64,000 nucleotides of DNA from Lycium barbarum (lineage: Eukaryota; Streptophyta; Magnoliopsida; Solanales; Solanaceae): contig NC_083341.1 of the NCBI RefSeq assembly GCF_019175385.1, positions 64,637,800 through 64,701,799 on the forward strand, written 5' to 3'. Positions 22,948 to 36,784 of the stretch are shown piece by piece (within the stretch, counting starts at the first letter, position 1; each line of letters begins with the position of its first letter). The notes below the pieces were generated by a model. That model did no database searches and was not told the origin of the DNA. It was given only the letters and a program-made list of their open reading frames with translations. The position numbers were made by a program, and so were the translations under genes.

Positions 22948-25900
22948 AGTTAGTATCAGAGTCCTAGGTCCGGTCTATAAGTACAAGATCCTATCTAGTA
23001 GAGTCTTGTGGATCGATACGATGAACTTTATACTTATTTGAGAGAGCCTATAGGACATTTAGGAAACTGCCAATTCTTTCATTCTTTCATGCTACTTTGT
23101 TCAAATTGGTATCTAGTCGATTGCAATTGGTATCTGAATTTTCTTGTCTTATTCTCCCACAAATAGTGGGAACTCTTATGCGAGCGATTTTGTTATGACA
23201 TGACTTGGTATGGTACGAGACGTGTCGTCCTGATTCATACATATGACTAAGTTCAGTTTCTAGCTATGGCTTGAGGATTCAGTTGTGCGCAATCGTGATT
23301 AAGGCTCTTTTATTGTGGGGGTTTTCTTAAGAAATAGGAGAGATGGTACAGAAGGTCAAATAATCTCCATGTTCCAGCGTTGGGTTGCTCGAAAGTCACA
23401 AAAGTGCATCGATGCATTAACAAGAGTGATTTGTTCGATGATATGATTAGTTTTCTTAAAAGTTTCAACATCGTCAAGGTATTATGATAGTTTGTGTGAC
23501 ACGGGTGTACCAATGATAGGTCAACGATTCATCAGTGGGATGGTATTAGATGTCGATATGCGGGGACGAGTATAAGTTTGGTATGGATCATCGGATTTGG
23601 CAAAAGTTTAGTGACTGCGTGTAATAAAGAAGAATAGTTGATAATAAGGACATGAAGGACGACTTTTGTGGGGAACGTGTAGCGAAGTAAGATTTCTTAG
23701 GGTATTTTGATATGAGTAGTTTTCGTGTTAATGGGACGGAGGCGTAAGGAAGAGGATTTGGATAGACTAATCAGTTATTAGGAAGAGAAAAATTGGTATC
23801 TATCGTGCTTGTTAGGATAAGGTTGCAATTGATACGAAAGCGGATTTCGTAATCGGTTGTGAAAAGTTAAGTTGGACTTCGAATTATATGCTAGTGGTTG
23901 TGGGTTCCTTCAGGGAAAAGATTAGTAGTTCTAGATCAAAAAGCAAGGTTACTTGTGACGAGTGGAGACTTAAGATGTTGGGCAGCTGTGGTCCTAGTCC
24001 TTCAGTAAAGGGTAGGTTCACTAGATCTTCGTGTTTAGAGGAATGGTAAGATATTGTTGAATCAAGAGCTAATTGATTTGAGAGTTATGTTGCAGTCATA
24101 CATGGTAGAATAGACATAAGAGTTCAGTGTTGAGTTGGTTTGTTTGGCTATGTCATGGGCCAATAGGAGCTAGCGGTTGACTAGTAAGGATGACTCTAGT
24201 TTTGGACAAGTGCAAAGTTTTAGTACTCAAGGAGCTATCGGGTGTTTCACCTAATATTGTATTAGGGTTGAGAGATTTGTAACCGTTGTGTACGTTTTGG
24301 CTAGCTCCTACTATTACTGGTGTTGCTACTCGATTGAGTTGATCGAATGAAAGGGATAATCTCGCAAATGGTTAGAGGTGTTTTGGTTCGACAATTGGGA
24401 CGTTTGAAGTGGTAAATTAATGATGAGATTTGAATTAATTCGAGTTGTGGAGAACATTTTGGAATTTGATTTAAGGGAATTTGAGCAAAGACACCTTGGT
24501 GGAGATACGTTGGGGGCATTAGTAGGACTGTGTATGTGATACGCTAGATTTAGAAAGTAATCAGTGTTAGAGTTGAGTGAGTTCAGGGAACTCTAGGGTG
24601 TAGAGTATGCAACATACTACTGAATGGGTTTGAGTAATGGTCATACGATAGCGGTGTATATGAACCGATAGAAATTGAGGAATTGAAGAGTCAATAAAAG
24701 GTATAAATGATTGAGAATCGATAAGAATGAGGTACTTCTTCGAGATTATTTGGGTCAGTATGGATTGTGGTGTTGTTTTATTGCATATTTCAGATGGGAT
24801 GTGATTGTTGAGTATGCTTAAAGAAGGAAGTCTACAGAAATGGACTAAGTGATCCGGCAGAGTTCTATGAGGTTTCATGATCAGCGACTAGTGAGAGCCA
24901 AATGTCAGGTAACCGACATGTTAAGGCTTATGGAAGTGGCTCGTGTGGTACACAGTTGGAAAATTTCATAACACTCTTCAGTGGATGAGTTTGTATGGTT
25001 TAAGAGAAAGGAATTGTGGAAATCCCTATTATGTATTTTCGAGATGAGACCATATTCGTGGTAGTGTAGATATTAAGGACTTGGGATTAGTTGCGTGAGG
25101 TTTAGAGCGGTAGGTGTAAGATTTGATACTTTTGAAATTGTTATGGGCATGTCGAGGTGTTAAACCGAGAGATTCTATGGTTAAAGGGGTATTATATGAG
25201 GCTACAGGTTTTGCGTCGAAAAGTTCGGGGTTGTATCGGATTTGCGTATCGGGTAAAGGTTGAGTAACATGAAGATTACAATCATAAGGTATAGTTCTTC
25301 GGTAGTAAGTTGACAACTTGGATAGGACTCAGCTTTTGGAGTCGAGGGTGATAGACATAATTGATTATGCGGGAGGAAAAGATTAAAATTGGCCGCTATA
25401 GAGAGGATTGTGATTGGTGGTTTCAGAAAGTTGGAGTCAATTCGAGTGACTATCGATGGTATTCAGGGGTTGTGCATTCATTCCGGGTCAGGATTGTTAG
25501 ATTAGAGCTTGATGGACTATGTTTATATTCCCAGAAGGACTTATGGGTTTCCTAGCAAATCACCCTTACAGATTCGATGAGTTTTAGTTCAGATTTGAGG
25601 TATGACAGGTTTTACCGAGCTTTATCAGGGTTGTGAGTTGACTTGATGATAATTAACTGAGACCAACTACTCGGAGATATGTAATAGTTTACGTCAGTAC
25701 TTGTTAATGATTTGAGGAGTACCATGGTTGCAAGAGGTCTTTAGAGTGATCAGATTGTATTCTACGAACTTGGCTCGGCGAGGTGTTCAGTGGTATTCTT
25801 CCTGTATTGTGATTTAAAGGTCTAAGAAGACTTGAAACTAGTGAAGTCGGCTATGAGTTAGATCAATTTGATGGAATTGCTTAGAGTTGCTCCGATAAAG

Positions 25901-26390
25901 TGAGAATTCTATTCTGGCAAGAGTAAGTCATGGTTTCGGGCTTGTGTTTATGTGTTTCGAAAAAATTATGGTTCGAAGAACGGCTTTAGATAGGTGAAAG
26001 AAAGGTTAGCGGAATCATAATATTTTACTAATTTAGAGTGGGCTATGATTGTGTCTATATCTAAAGGTTTGTGTTGTTTTAATGAACGTTTGTGGGACCT
26101 ATCGATCGCGTTCAGAGATATGGTTATATCGAATTAGAGAATTCCAGCAAAAACAGTTTTTATATGGGGATCATCGGTGAAAGAAATTTCGAGTGTGGTA
26201 AATATGAAAAAATAGGTCTTTTAGCTAAGTTAGAGAAAGTTTTGACTGATAAGATGAAGAGGCAGTGATTTTGGCGTACATCGTGCCGTGGAGGCTTTCG
26301 TGTTGTTATTTTAGAGATTCCTTGGTTGCCGTCAGCTTTCGTACTCTTCTTTATCGTTTGAGAACGAACGATTGTTTAATTAGTATTTGA
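22948..26390 (+). mobile_element. Internal region of element B, about 3.4 kb, non-coding
   Basis: Primer-binding site TAGTATCAGAGTCCTAGG at 22951, then the shared leader word TAGTAGAGTCTTG. At the right a decayed GAGAACGAACG word (cf. GAGGACGAATG) and an AT-rich tract precede the 3' LTR. No reading frame of useful length exists on the plus strand and no gag, RT or integrase motif is recognisable. This fits a LARD-type element (large LTRs, long non-coding interior). An extremely decayed gag-pol cannot be excluded by eye. Confidence 0.7.
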
Positions 26391-29300
26391 TGTAATGACC
26401 CGGTTGGTCGTTTTGAGAACCGGTGCTCTAATTTGCGTGTCATCTATTCTAGAAACTCCATTATAATTATTCTGACTTGCTAGCCAAATTTGAAGTCAAA
26501 CGAATATCATTTGGTTCACTTTGAGAGAAGGTTTCACTTCGTAAATTCTGACAATCAATTATTTGGATAAATTGTTTATTGTGGGAAAACCTGCTCTGAT
26601 TGGCGATTTGAAGATTCCGTTAGATTTGGAATATTATTTATGACCTTTAGAAATTTACGGAGCTAATTTTAGAGTTCGTCTGGTTGGTTTTTGACAATTA
26701 ATTCAGTTTTAATATTTAATATGACTATTTATGGTGAAAAGATGGTCACGGGAACACATAAGACCTGGTCCGAGATTTGTCGTTTATGTTATCTTTGTTT
26801 TGATGTTTATGACTTGTGGGGATGGGTGGCACCATTCCCGAGGTAATCGGATGAGAATCGAAGAAGAAAATCTTTTGAAATTTTTAAGGCTTAAGTTTGC
26901 GATGTTTGACCAAAAGATGTTTTTTGGGTAAACGTGCTCGTAATCGAATTCCGACAGTTCCTTTAGGTCCGAAATGTGATTTATGACTTATTCGAGTCAT
27001 TAGTTCGATTCCAGAGAGGTTCGGGTGTGATTTAAGTGATTGGTTGATAAACTAGTTTTTGAGATGATTTAGAGTTGACCACGGTAAAAATTGGGTCAAC
27101 ATGGTCCCGTTTGGATATTTTGAGAGTTTGAGCAGGTTCGTATGATGATTTTAGACTTGTCCACATAATTTGGTTAGATTTCGATGAGTTTCACTGGGTT
27201 GTATGGTGTTTGTTTTTTGTTTCGATGCCGTTTTGAGCAAAAAGGGTACCATAACGAGCAAACGACCTTTGTTTTGTGTTTCGATTGAAACGTTAAATCT
27301 GTATTGTAAATTCGGAGCTATAGATATAAGACTCGTCGCGTTTCGCCATCGTATGAGGGAGATATAACCATTTTACTAAAGAAATTCCCTGATGGTTTTC
27401 TGGTGTAATTTTTCTGAAAATTACAATTTTGCCCCAAATTTCGCCCTTAAAATTTTTGCATTCTTTCCACTACTTAAAAGCATCATATCTCTCTCATTTT
27501 AAGGCCAAATTGGGTAATTCAAAAGGCTATCTTGGGTGGAATTTCGCGAAGATTTTATTGGGATTGTCAAAAGTGAGCTTCGTGATCATCTAGAACGTGT
27601 TTTTGACCGAAACCACTGTTTTTTTTTTAATTTTAAATTTCCACTTGTTTCGGGATTTAGTTACTTTTCTCACAAGTTCTAGAGTTTTGTTTGGAGAGTT
27701 TCAGAGGGGTTTTTCTCATCTAATCTTGGAGGTAAGATTATATTCCTAAATCCTTAATTTCCCCTTGATTTCTATCCTTAATTAGTATTTTTAAATCATG
27801 TTTTTGGGGCAAAATTGGGGTTTTAGCCCTAAAGTGAAAATTGGGGGAAAGGGGGAATTGAATGCTATGATCACGGATTTTTGATTGGATATTTTATATT
27901 TGAACTAATTACACTATGGGTAAAATTTTATTAAACTAAAATTCCAGTTTTGCCCTTTTGAGCTCAGGGTCATCTTTTTGGGTTCGTTTTGAATTTCGAA
28001 TTAAAGTATAGCAATATGGATATCATTGGACTCATCTAGCCTCGTAGGGTTCTATTTTGACTATATTGAACCTGATTTTTCAATGAAATTACAGTTTTGC
28101 CCTTGCGGCTCAGATTCGGCTATTTTTGGTCCATTTTTGGGTTTTGGGTAAAATATGGCATTATGGGTATCCTTAAATTCGTATTTTGACGTGGAATTCA
28201 TACTTGATAGATGTTAATCGTTCCAAGGCTCTCCGAAGAAGAAATACACAGCTCAAGCGGATTGGTTCGAGGCTCCTATTTGGCATTCCAAGTAGGTTAT
28301 GGCTTACCTTATGGTTAGAATTCGGTTATTAAAGCATATGTAGAGTTAGTGATTGTCGGAGATAGCATGTTACACCTTCGAGTATGAATTTGGGATAGAT
28401 TCCTAGGTTGGTACTGTTGTTTGATTTTGGTGTGTTGCCTTGTTGTGATTTATTGGCTTGTTGCCACGTGTTTTATCTTAGATTAGATGCTTAGTCATCT
28501 TATCATGATTGAGATATGGTGTACCCTCACTTATTGGTATTGTCTTGGACAGAGGAAAAATCTTGACTTGTTATTGATATCATGTCACCACCCATATTCA
28601 CTAAGTCATGCGGGCACCTACCTTTTCCACCTCGGTAAGAGAACCCTTATCCCAACAATCATAAAAACATAAATAAAGCGGAAAAAGACAGAATAACGTA
28701 AGTCTCTCGATAATAATAAAAGAAAATGCGGAAGTAAATGAAATCCAACCCCAGTAGCTGGTTTGGTCATACAAGAGCATCTCACTAACTACTATAAGTC
28801 TGAATAATGATACATCAAAAGTCTCAAAATCATGTCTTAGAATGGAAATAAAGACATAATAATAGGAAGAGTCTTCGGACAGCGAACGTCCTCATGCTCA
28901 ACCTGAAAGACTTGAATCAGCAATCCTCAAATATCAACCACAAGGAGTAGAAGTCGATCTCACCTGGTACTCTGCATTAATAAAAGAATGCAGCAAGTGC
29001 AGGTCAGTACAAACAACAAGTACTGGTAGGTATCATAGGATGACTAAGACTAGCTAACGTATATAAAGACAACAAAGTAAGATAAACACATAAACCAATA
29101 AGTATAAGTCAACATGAATCCATATCCACAGAACAAGTTAATTCCTATGTTATAGCATCTAAACCCAGCTATGCCAAGTCTCAGTATAATCAATCCAAAC
29201 CAGTACATCACAATAGTATCACAACAGGTCATCACCTATGTTATAGCATCTATGCCCAACTGTGCCAAGTCTTAGTATAATCAATCCGAACCAGTACATC

Positions 29301-30502
29301 ACAATAGTATCACAACAAGTCACCAGAAGTGTCAATGCAATAATTATATAGGATGAATTCAATGCATATGCAGCTTTGTACAACACGTCCCAGACGAAAT
29401 AACTCCACGTCTCGGTGATCATAACCCATAAGGGACCCGCGAAGTCCATGTACCACTCACTCCGAAATATGTCCTCGTATCACAAGCACACTCTCGATCC
29501 CGGTAAGAAACCCCGGGCATCATCACTCATACCGCTACGGGTCCCTGACTTCTGATCACAGACTCTCATCTCTCTTTTATGCTCTCGGATAGAAACCTCG
29601 GAGGCTACACTCTCTCACTTGTCATCACCAGTACCATAACCATGCATATGTCAATGTATCATGGAAATGCGTATGAATACAATGCAATGTAATATCAACA
29701 ACTAATTCTATCTAAAAAGTACCACACATGGTACACAAGTAATATCAATAGTAAGGCTACACAATAGCCATAATGGAATCACAATTCTTAATAGTACCTC
29801 CCAGGTACACAAGTAATATCAATGATAAGGCTACACAACAAGCCACAATGGAATCACAATTCTCAACAGTACCTCCCAGGGCACACAAGTAATATCAATG
29901 GTAAGGCTATACAATAAGCCATAATGGAATCACTATTCTCATCTCAATATCAATCAAGTAAAATACCGCAATATCATAGCCATGATATATCGCTAATCAC
30001 AAACAACCCAATGTCATCAACGTGGCAACGAGCCAAAAGTAAATAGATCAAAATAAGTCAACAACACACGGGGTGGCTAGCCCTCAAATCATACAACAAG
30101 GCCCAACCTAAGACAATATCCATCCCAACTTCATACCCAAAGGCTTACATGCATTCTCCGAAAATATCATCTAAACATACACTTCCCTAATCGAGTCTCA
30201 CCATAAGGTAAACCATAACCTACCTGGAAAGACGAACAACAAAGTCTCCAACAATCAAACGTTAGTTTTTCCCTTCGTTTGAGCCTCGAGATAATGGATG
30301 TCTAAACATATCAGAATCATGAAATTAGGTGTCACGCCCCAATTTCAGAGTGACGTGACCAGCACCCGAAACCAAACTAGGCCCGAGCGAACCACTCTAA
30401 ATCTGAAACTCTAGGGAGACAACCCCAGCTTAAACTGATAATGACTAATCTGGAGATACATAAAAATACTGACCATCTTGTCTGAACTGGGCACACACCC
30501 AA

Positions 30503-30546
<44 letters not shown>
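30503..30546. repeat. (TA)n microsatellite
   Basis: About 20 TA copies within the LTR 30330-36214. It produces a spurious tyrosine/isoleucine ORF on the minus strand. Confidence 0.95.
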
Positions 30547-30547
<1 letters not shown>

Positions 30548-31011
30548 CTGAGCAAGCCGAGGAGGCTGCTTTAATCGTACAAAACTAACAACATCCAACA
30601 TACATATACAAGCCGACAAGGCTATCACACTGACATACTATTTCAGAACTCATCTACAAGCCTCGAGGGAGATGTGTGAAGGTGCCACACAATCTCGAAC
30701 CAAAAAGGAAAGACTCCAAAGGACCTGGCAACGCCGAATAGAAAAGGGGCTCACCAATCAGCTGATGTCAGATCCTATCTACTGGGAAGGCCTATAAATC
30801 TGTCGATCTGTACCTGCAGGCATGAATGCAGCGCCCCCGAAAAAAAGGGACGTCAGTACAAAATAATGTACTGAGTATGTAAGGCAACGATAACTGAAAA
30901 CGAACTGAAACAATACAATCAGGAGGCCAAAGAATGCCCTGAATACCTGCCCAAACCTGTGTCATATGAAATGCAATATAATATAATATATATATATATA
31001 TCCCACTGACC

Positions 31012-31233
31012 AAGTGGCCAGGAAACTATAAAATCACGCTGGCCAAATAGCCAGGCAATATGTCTCACTAGCTCGTCGGCCAGGCAATTTGTCTCACTAA
31101 CCCGTCGGCCAGGCAATTTGTCTCACTGACCTGTCGGCCAGGCAATCTGTCTCACTAACCTGTAGGCCAGGCATATCTGTCTCACTAACCCGTAGGCCAG
31201 GTATATCTATCTCACTGACCAAGTGGCCAGGCT
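31012..31233 (-). repeat. Minisatellite, about 29-30 bp unit with GGCCAGGCAAT
   Basis: About seven tandem units reading GGCCAGGCAATTTGTCTCAC followed by TAACCCGTC, with variants (CTGACC, AAGTGGCC). It is the minisatellite cassette of this LTR, located upstream (in LTR sense) of the conserved block at 30848-30876. Confidence 0.9.
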
Positions 31234-32075
31234 ATAGAAAAATATATGTGTATCATGCGTATGCAAAAAAAAAAAGAACTGATTCTGTAACTTGTCTCTT
31301 CTGTCTCTCTGTAACTCAATGACATAGGGAGGGGATGTGGCCCCTCAGAAAGAATAACACACAACACTCGGAAACTAGACGACAGCATGACAAGCTCTAG
31401 TTTGACAAGACTCGAATCATAAGGTTTATCACGCTCTTACCATATATGGAAACATGCAAAGAAAAGAAGGAACAATCTTAACATACCTGATTGATCTCCT
31501 ACGAATTAACGCTTATTCTCCCGAACTTGTAAATCTACATTCAAGAGAAATTATACCACCGTTAGACTTATCGTCACACGCCTATCTCAAGTCTTTACAC
31601 CAAACTCCTTTAGAATCTGCCCAAATTTGGGCAGCATCTCCCCTGTTTATATCCCTAGCCTGAAATCATAATTTCAACAACCAAAACAACAAAAACAACA
31701 ACACCAATAACATCATCCTCAATACCAAAGTATTCCATAAAACATTCCACACGATGTTTATCCAATTTTTCAATCAATAAATTCGTTATACGACTATTTA
31801 ATAAGTTTATCTCCACAATTAAACCAAAATCAATACCAATAAGGAAAGATTCATACCTTACTCCCACTAGAACCGCGATACCTTCAATATTTCCCTTGAA
31901 TTTCAGCCAAGATTTACTGCAATACGATATTATAATCGCAACTATACGCTGTCGGAACCTGAATCCGGAGGTTATACATAATTTGAGCTAAAATTTGATG
32001 TTGGGAAGTTGTGGGATGTTTTCAGAATATTTTGGGGATTTCTGGTGTGTTTTGATGAAAAAACGGGGGTGAGCC

Positions 32076-35000
32076 TGTTATATCCCACATTCTTGCGTAT
32101 TTGGATAATTCGAGATAGTGGCGAAAGGTCAAGAGCAAGACTATAATTTTGATCTTGTTGGGTGCATAAGTGGTTTATGAAAATTTTGAAGTGGGAATAT
32201 TAAGAAAGGTCAAGGGTATAAAGGGAAAATTCGCAATATGACTCGTGGAAATATAAGGAGGATGAAGGGCAAATTTGGAATTTGGAAAATAATTTTTCAT
32301 GAATTGCAAAAAAAATAATAAAAAAAATGGGCTAGATCACTTTGGGCCAAGGTTGGCCATCCAACTTCCTTCTTGATGGGCCAAGCCCATGGGAAATTAA
32401 AATTTATGGGATTAAAAGAAGACTAAGTCTTCTAAATAGTCCCATAATCTTCTAGACATTTCAAGAGAAGAGAGAAAAGAAAGAAGGAGAAACTTCTCCA
32501 TAGGCCATTTTCGGCCAAGTTCAAGACCAAAAAAAAAAAAAAATTCTTCAAAATTCATTTCCTACCAATTCAAGGATTCCTAGCAAGGTGGAGTGTTCAT
32601 TGGAACAAGAAGATTTCATATTCTTGCAAGTTACCAATTTTAATCAAGTGAAGAAGTGGAGAAAAAGGTAAGGTGAAACTCTTTTCTTATATGTTATGGA
32701 TCTTTATGCATGTTGTAGTATGCAAAAGTGAGTGAAATTCATGGAAGAGAAAAACTATGTTGTGGCCGTGAGGTGTGCTATATGTGTGTGTGTGGAAATC
32801 ATGTTTTAATTATTTTATCTAGTAATTGGTTGTTATTGTTGTGAATGTTATGTTGATAATGGAAGTGGAATGATTTTGGAGAGGTTGTAGTTGTATATGC
32901 ATGATGTATAGCCGTGTATATTTGGTGAATCATGAAGGGATGTGAGCAAGTTTTATTTGGTATGTTGGTTGTTGTGTTGTGGATTTTATGTTGCAAATAA
33001 AAGCCTAATGAGCTTAGTGAAGTATTAGTAGTTGGAGGCTTGTCTTGGAAGATTATGTAAATTGAATATTATGTTCTTACATGTATGGAAGATAATGATA
33101 TTAGTATGGTGTTGTTGGAATATATATATGATAAGGTTGTTATTGTTTTTATTGGAGTTGGAAGGTTTTGAAAGAAGTAGTAAATTGATTAAGTTGTTAT
33201 AATGTATCTTGGATTGAATATGGAAATTGTTAGTATGGTTGTTGAAATTATGTGGATAGTTTGGCCGGGTTGAATTCCCGGGATTGTTGTTGATTGAAAT
33301 TGGCCAAGTTGAACTTGGTGGGATGGAGTATTTACAGGGGAAGTGCTGCCGAAATTTCGGTAGCCAAGTATTATCTTAAGATTCCAATTCTAAATGCTCT
33401 AACCAAAGTTTGGTAAATGTGACCAATTTGTAGATTTTGGCGGATTTGCAACTTGAATTTGGAATAGCATAAGGAGCGGAAAGAGGTATGTAAGGCTTCA
33501 CCCTTCCTTCTATGGCATGTCTTAGGCATACTAGGTTGGATACGAGCCCCGGGGACAACTCCATTCTCCTGGATCCGCACCTAAAGTTTCCCCTTTTTCA
33601 TTCAGTAGAATTGAATTAGAAATTGTGTAAAATGTTGGAAAACCTTCCTAAACATATAGAACTTGCATAAATGTGACCCGACTACCTCAAAATCCTCACA
33701 AGTGACGTCATGAAATATAATGTACGTAAATTTGGTACGTCGCCTCATTTGACCCGAGGTGGGCCCATTGTTCCCGAATTTTCCCTATTGCTCCGTTTGA
33801 CTTATTTTGGAGTAGAATCCAAAGGAAACTTTTGATCCTTGTTCCGATTATCAAACGATAAGTACTGTACTATTCTAATGGAATATGTATATGACGACCA
33901 TGATAACGATAATGCTAAGGAAGCGAATACGTCTATGGTAAGTATGACAAGAATGATTCTATGACTAAGAGTCTTAAGCTAAGGACCCAATATGAATATG
34001 GGTATAAAAGTATCAAAGTAGTTATTGATCTTATATTCTATTCCTTGGTTATGACACTATCTTCTAAAGATTCCAAAGGCATGATCCCCAAGTCGTAAAG
34101 TCTCAAATGTTTTTCTTATATCTTAGTTACTTGCAAAAGCTATAAGTCTATAACTTCAAGGTATAAGTCTTTTCCTAATAGTTCATAATTGTTTTTTTTA
34201 TAATGTCCATATTTTTCGAAAGCCAAGTTTTAAGAGATAGGAAGCTCTTATGACTAAGATGATGAATATGATCTTATGAGGACAACGATGAAGTCAAAGA
34301 TGAGAAAATGTCTATGATAGATATGCTGACGATATGTTCCTACTACGAATATGACAATATGACAATGTTAAACTATTTCTTGATATCTCAACTCTATTAT
34401 GGGTAATGACTACTTTAAAGGTTCCAAGCATATGAAACGATGCCTTATGACCCTATTTTATGTTTTCTCATAATGATATTCTTCATTGATAGTTTCGCCT
34501 TATGATACTAGTTCCTTCAAGGTGAGACAAAGTGACCACGGTCATTCCATAATGTAATCGGAGGTCACCGACCTTACGTCACTCCGATGGATACATGATT
34601 TTCTTTGGGCTCTCCTGCATGCTTATATGACATATGTATATGCGATATGAATATGTACATGGGGTGGAGGAAGGGATACATGGGGAATGGGAAGGGAAAC
34701 GTGTTTCATTGCCACCTGGTCAGCTGGCGTTATCATCCCGGACGCGGGATGCCCGGACGCGGGATATATGGGCGAGCCGATGTATTTCGGTGCTATGTGG
34801 GCGAGCCGACATTTTTCGGTGCTATGCTATGACCTGATATGCTATGACCTGCTATGCTCTGACCTGCTATGCTATGACCTGATATGCTATGACCTGCTAT
34901 GCTATGACCTGCTATGCTATGACCTGATATGATTTGACATGATATGATATGACACGATATGATATGACACGATCTCATATGATACGATACGATATGCTAT

Positions 35001-35678
35001 GATATGATAAGACATGACATAATATAAGCTCTATTTTCTATGACTATGAAAAAGAAATGTTTTCCAAAGACAGACAAGCATGCATGGTATCCGGCCTGAA
35101 AAAGGTATTCCGGTGTACAGGTTACTTTCTCGTCTCATTATATGTCCTATGACCCTATGATATTGATAATCATGCTTTACTTTTCTGTTTTATTATCTTC
35201 CATGCTTTACATACTCGATACACTATTTGTACTGACGTCCCTTCTTGTGGACGCTGCGTTTCATGCCGCGCAGGTCAGTAGGTAGACGGACCTGATTCCT
35301 AAGAGTTCTATCAGCAGTAAGTGGCAGCGCTCCAGTTATCCCGGAGCCTCAGTCCCTTGGTACTATTTTGTGTATATATTCGGGCACAGTAGTACTCGGC
35401 CCTTCCTATGTATATGTGTACTATGTTTAGAGGCTCGTAGACAGATATGTACAGTTAGATGTTTGTACTTTTGATGGTCCTCGTTATTGTATAAAGTGCT
35501 AGCCGAGTTTGTTAGCCTATGTTTATAACTATGCTACTAGTGTTAATGGTAAGTAAAAAAAATAAATATATATGGTACAGTTCATACGGCCCACTTAGTA
35601 ACAAGAATACTATATGAGATAGGGGGTGCTCGGTACAAGTATCGGGTACTCGTCGCGGCCCCTAGTTGGGTCGTGATA
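32076..35678 (+). mobile_element. Solo LTR, lineage II, with perfect target duplication
   Basis: Starts TGTTATATCCC and ends GGGTCGTGATA, flanked by GAGCC at 32071-32075 and 35679-35683. Length 3,603 bp; no internal region. It holds the GCTGCC box (33339-33360), the conserved GACCTTACGTCACTCCGAT block (34570-34588), CGGACGCGGGATG units and a 15-bp minisatellite (34826-34990), and a TACTGACGTCCC block at 35229. The region 33870-34500 is an AT-rich stretch without a recognisable feature. The insertion lies in a short G/C inverted repeat of the host LTR. Confidence 0.9.
34826..34990 (+). repeat. 15-bp minisatellite TATGACCTGATATGC
   Basis: About eleven tandem 15-bp units, the later ones drifting to TATGACACGATATGA. 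Because 15 is a multiple of three it stays open in several frames and makes false ORFs. It occupies the minisatellite position of the solo LTR, next to CGGACGCGGGATGCC copies (34739-34765). Confidence 0.95.
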
Positions 35679-35727
35679 GAGCCCCCCTTATATAGAATTC
35701 TAGAATCTGCCTATACCGACTTAAAAT

Positions 35728-35832
35728 TTGCTCAGCGCGATCGCGCTGCCTCCTGGCGTGTTCGCGCTAAGTTGCTAGGTCCTTTTCTGAGCGTTCGCGC
35801 CACCTTCTGGCGCGTTCGCGTAAGGTTAATTT
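35728..35832 (-). repeat. GC-rich palindrome cluster (CAGCGCGATCGCGCTG type)
   Basis: A perfect 16-bp palindrome CAGCGCGATCGCGCTG at 35733-35748 is followed by CTGGCGTGTTCGCGC, GAGCGTTCGCGCC and CTGGCGCGTTCGCG variants. It starts about 380 bp from the 5' end of its minus-strand LTR. Confidence 0.85.
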
Positions 35833-36784
35833 CCTGCTCTGTCAGCCTATCTTAAAATGCTCATAACATTTGACTATGATGTCGGACTGATGCACGGTTT
35901 GTTGCGTTGGAAACTAGACTTCATGAACTTTAATTTAGGCTTTTACTTCACCTCAAAACTCCTCATATGCTAAAATATATTCTTCCTCCAAGTCGGACTA
36001 AAATTGTCCCCCATCTTTCTCCAAAGTTCCAACAACTTAATTCCCTTAATCCGCTCGCCCTCTAATACTTCCCTCACTTTTTATATGAACTTAAACTCTC
36101 ATAATCATAAGGTAGGCGCATATAATCTCATATACCCTAGAAGGTACTCCAGTATCCACTATTACGCAGCTAATTCCTAACGAATCTTAACTTACCAAAC
36201 TACGAGTTGTAACATTAGAATCAAGAAGAACATCATTCAAACCATACTTCTATTCAAGACCCAAATCCCCAACCTATGGAATGAGTTTTATGAACTAGAG
36301 AGATGAAATCAGGAATCTATAGGTCTCAACATGAAATTAAGGCTCTAGGTGATCAATTCCCATCAATTACAAGCTTGAAGAACCAACAATTTACTTAAAT
36401 TCAGATTCTAGGAAAACCCTCCAAATTTGGGTATAAACCCTAACTTCCATTTTCATAATTTAGCCCCTAATTAAGAAGGAATCAAGCAATAATAGATTCT
36501 AATCATCAATTCCATGCTTAATAAAGCTAACCCAATCAAATAAATCACGATTTAGAAGCCTAGAATAAAGAACTCAGTGAACCCTCTTTTAAACATCAAA
36601 CTCTTAATGAACTAGCATGATAATGGATTCCTAAGGTGATTAAATGGAATAACAAAGAAGATAGAAGGACTTACCATAAGGATTTTCCCTTAAGAATTGC
36701 CTTGAAATGCTCTCAATAACTCTAAAGTCGAATTAATAATGAATGAGGGACCTAGGGCTTTTAACACTCATTTAAGGAATCTAT

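Larger units (their letters stand above)
30330..36214 (-). mobile_element. Solo LTR, lineage I, split by solo LTR 32076-35678
   Basis: Ends TGTCACGCCCC (30330) and GAGTTGTAACA (36214). Flanks are TTAGG (30325-30329) and TTAGA (36215-36219), one mismatch. Removing the inner insertion leaves about 2.3 kb. It carries a 29-30 bp minisatellite (31012-31233), the conserved block in minus sense (30848-30876) and a GC palindrome cluster (35728-35832). It belongs to the same subfamily as L1. Confidence 0.85.

Noticed and set aside
34687..34932. ORFs with repeated CYDL
   Set aside because: Produced by the 15-bp minisatellite, which stays open because 15 is divisible by three.
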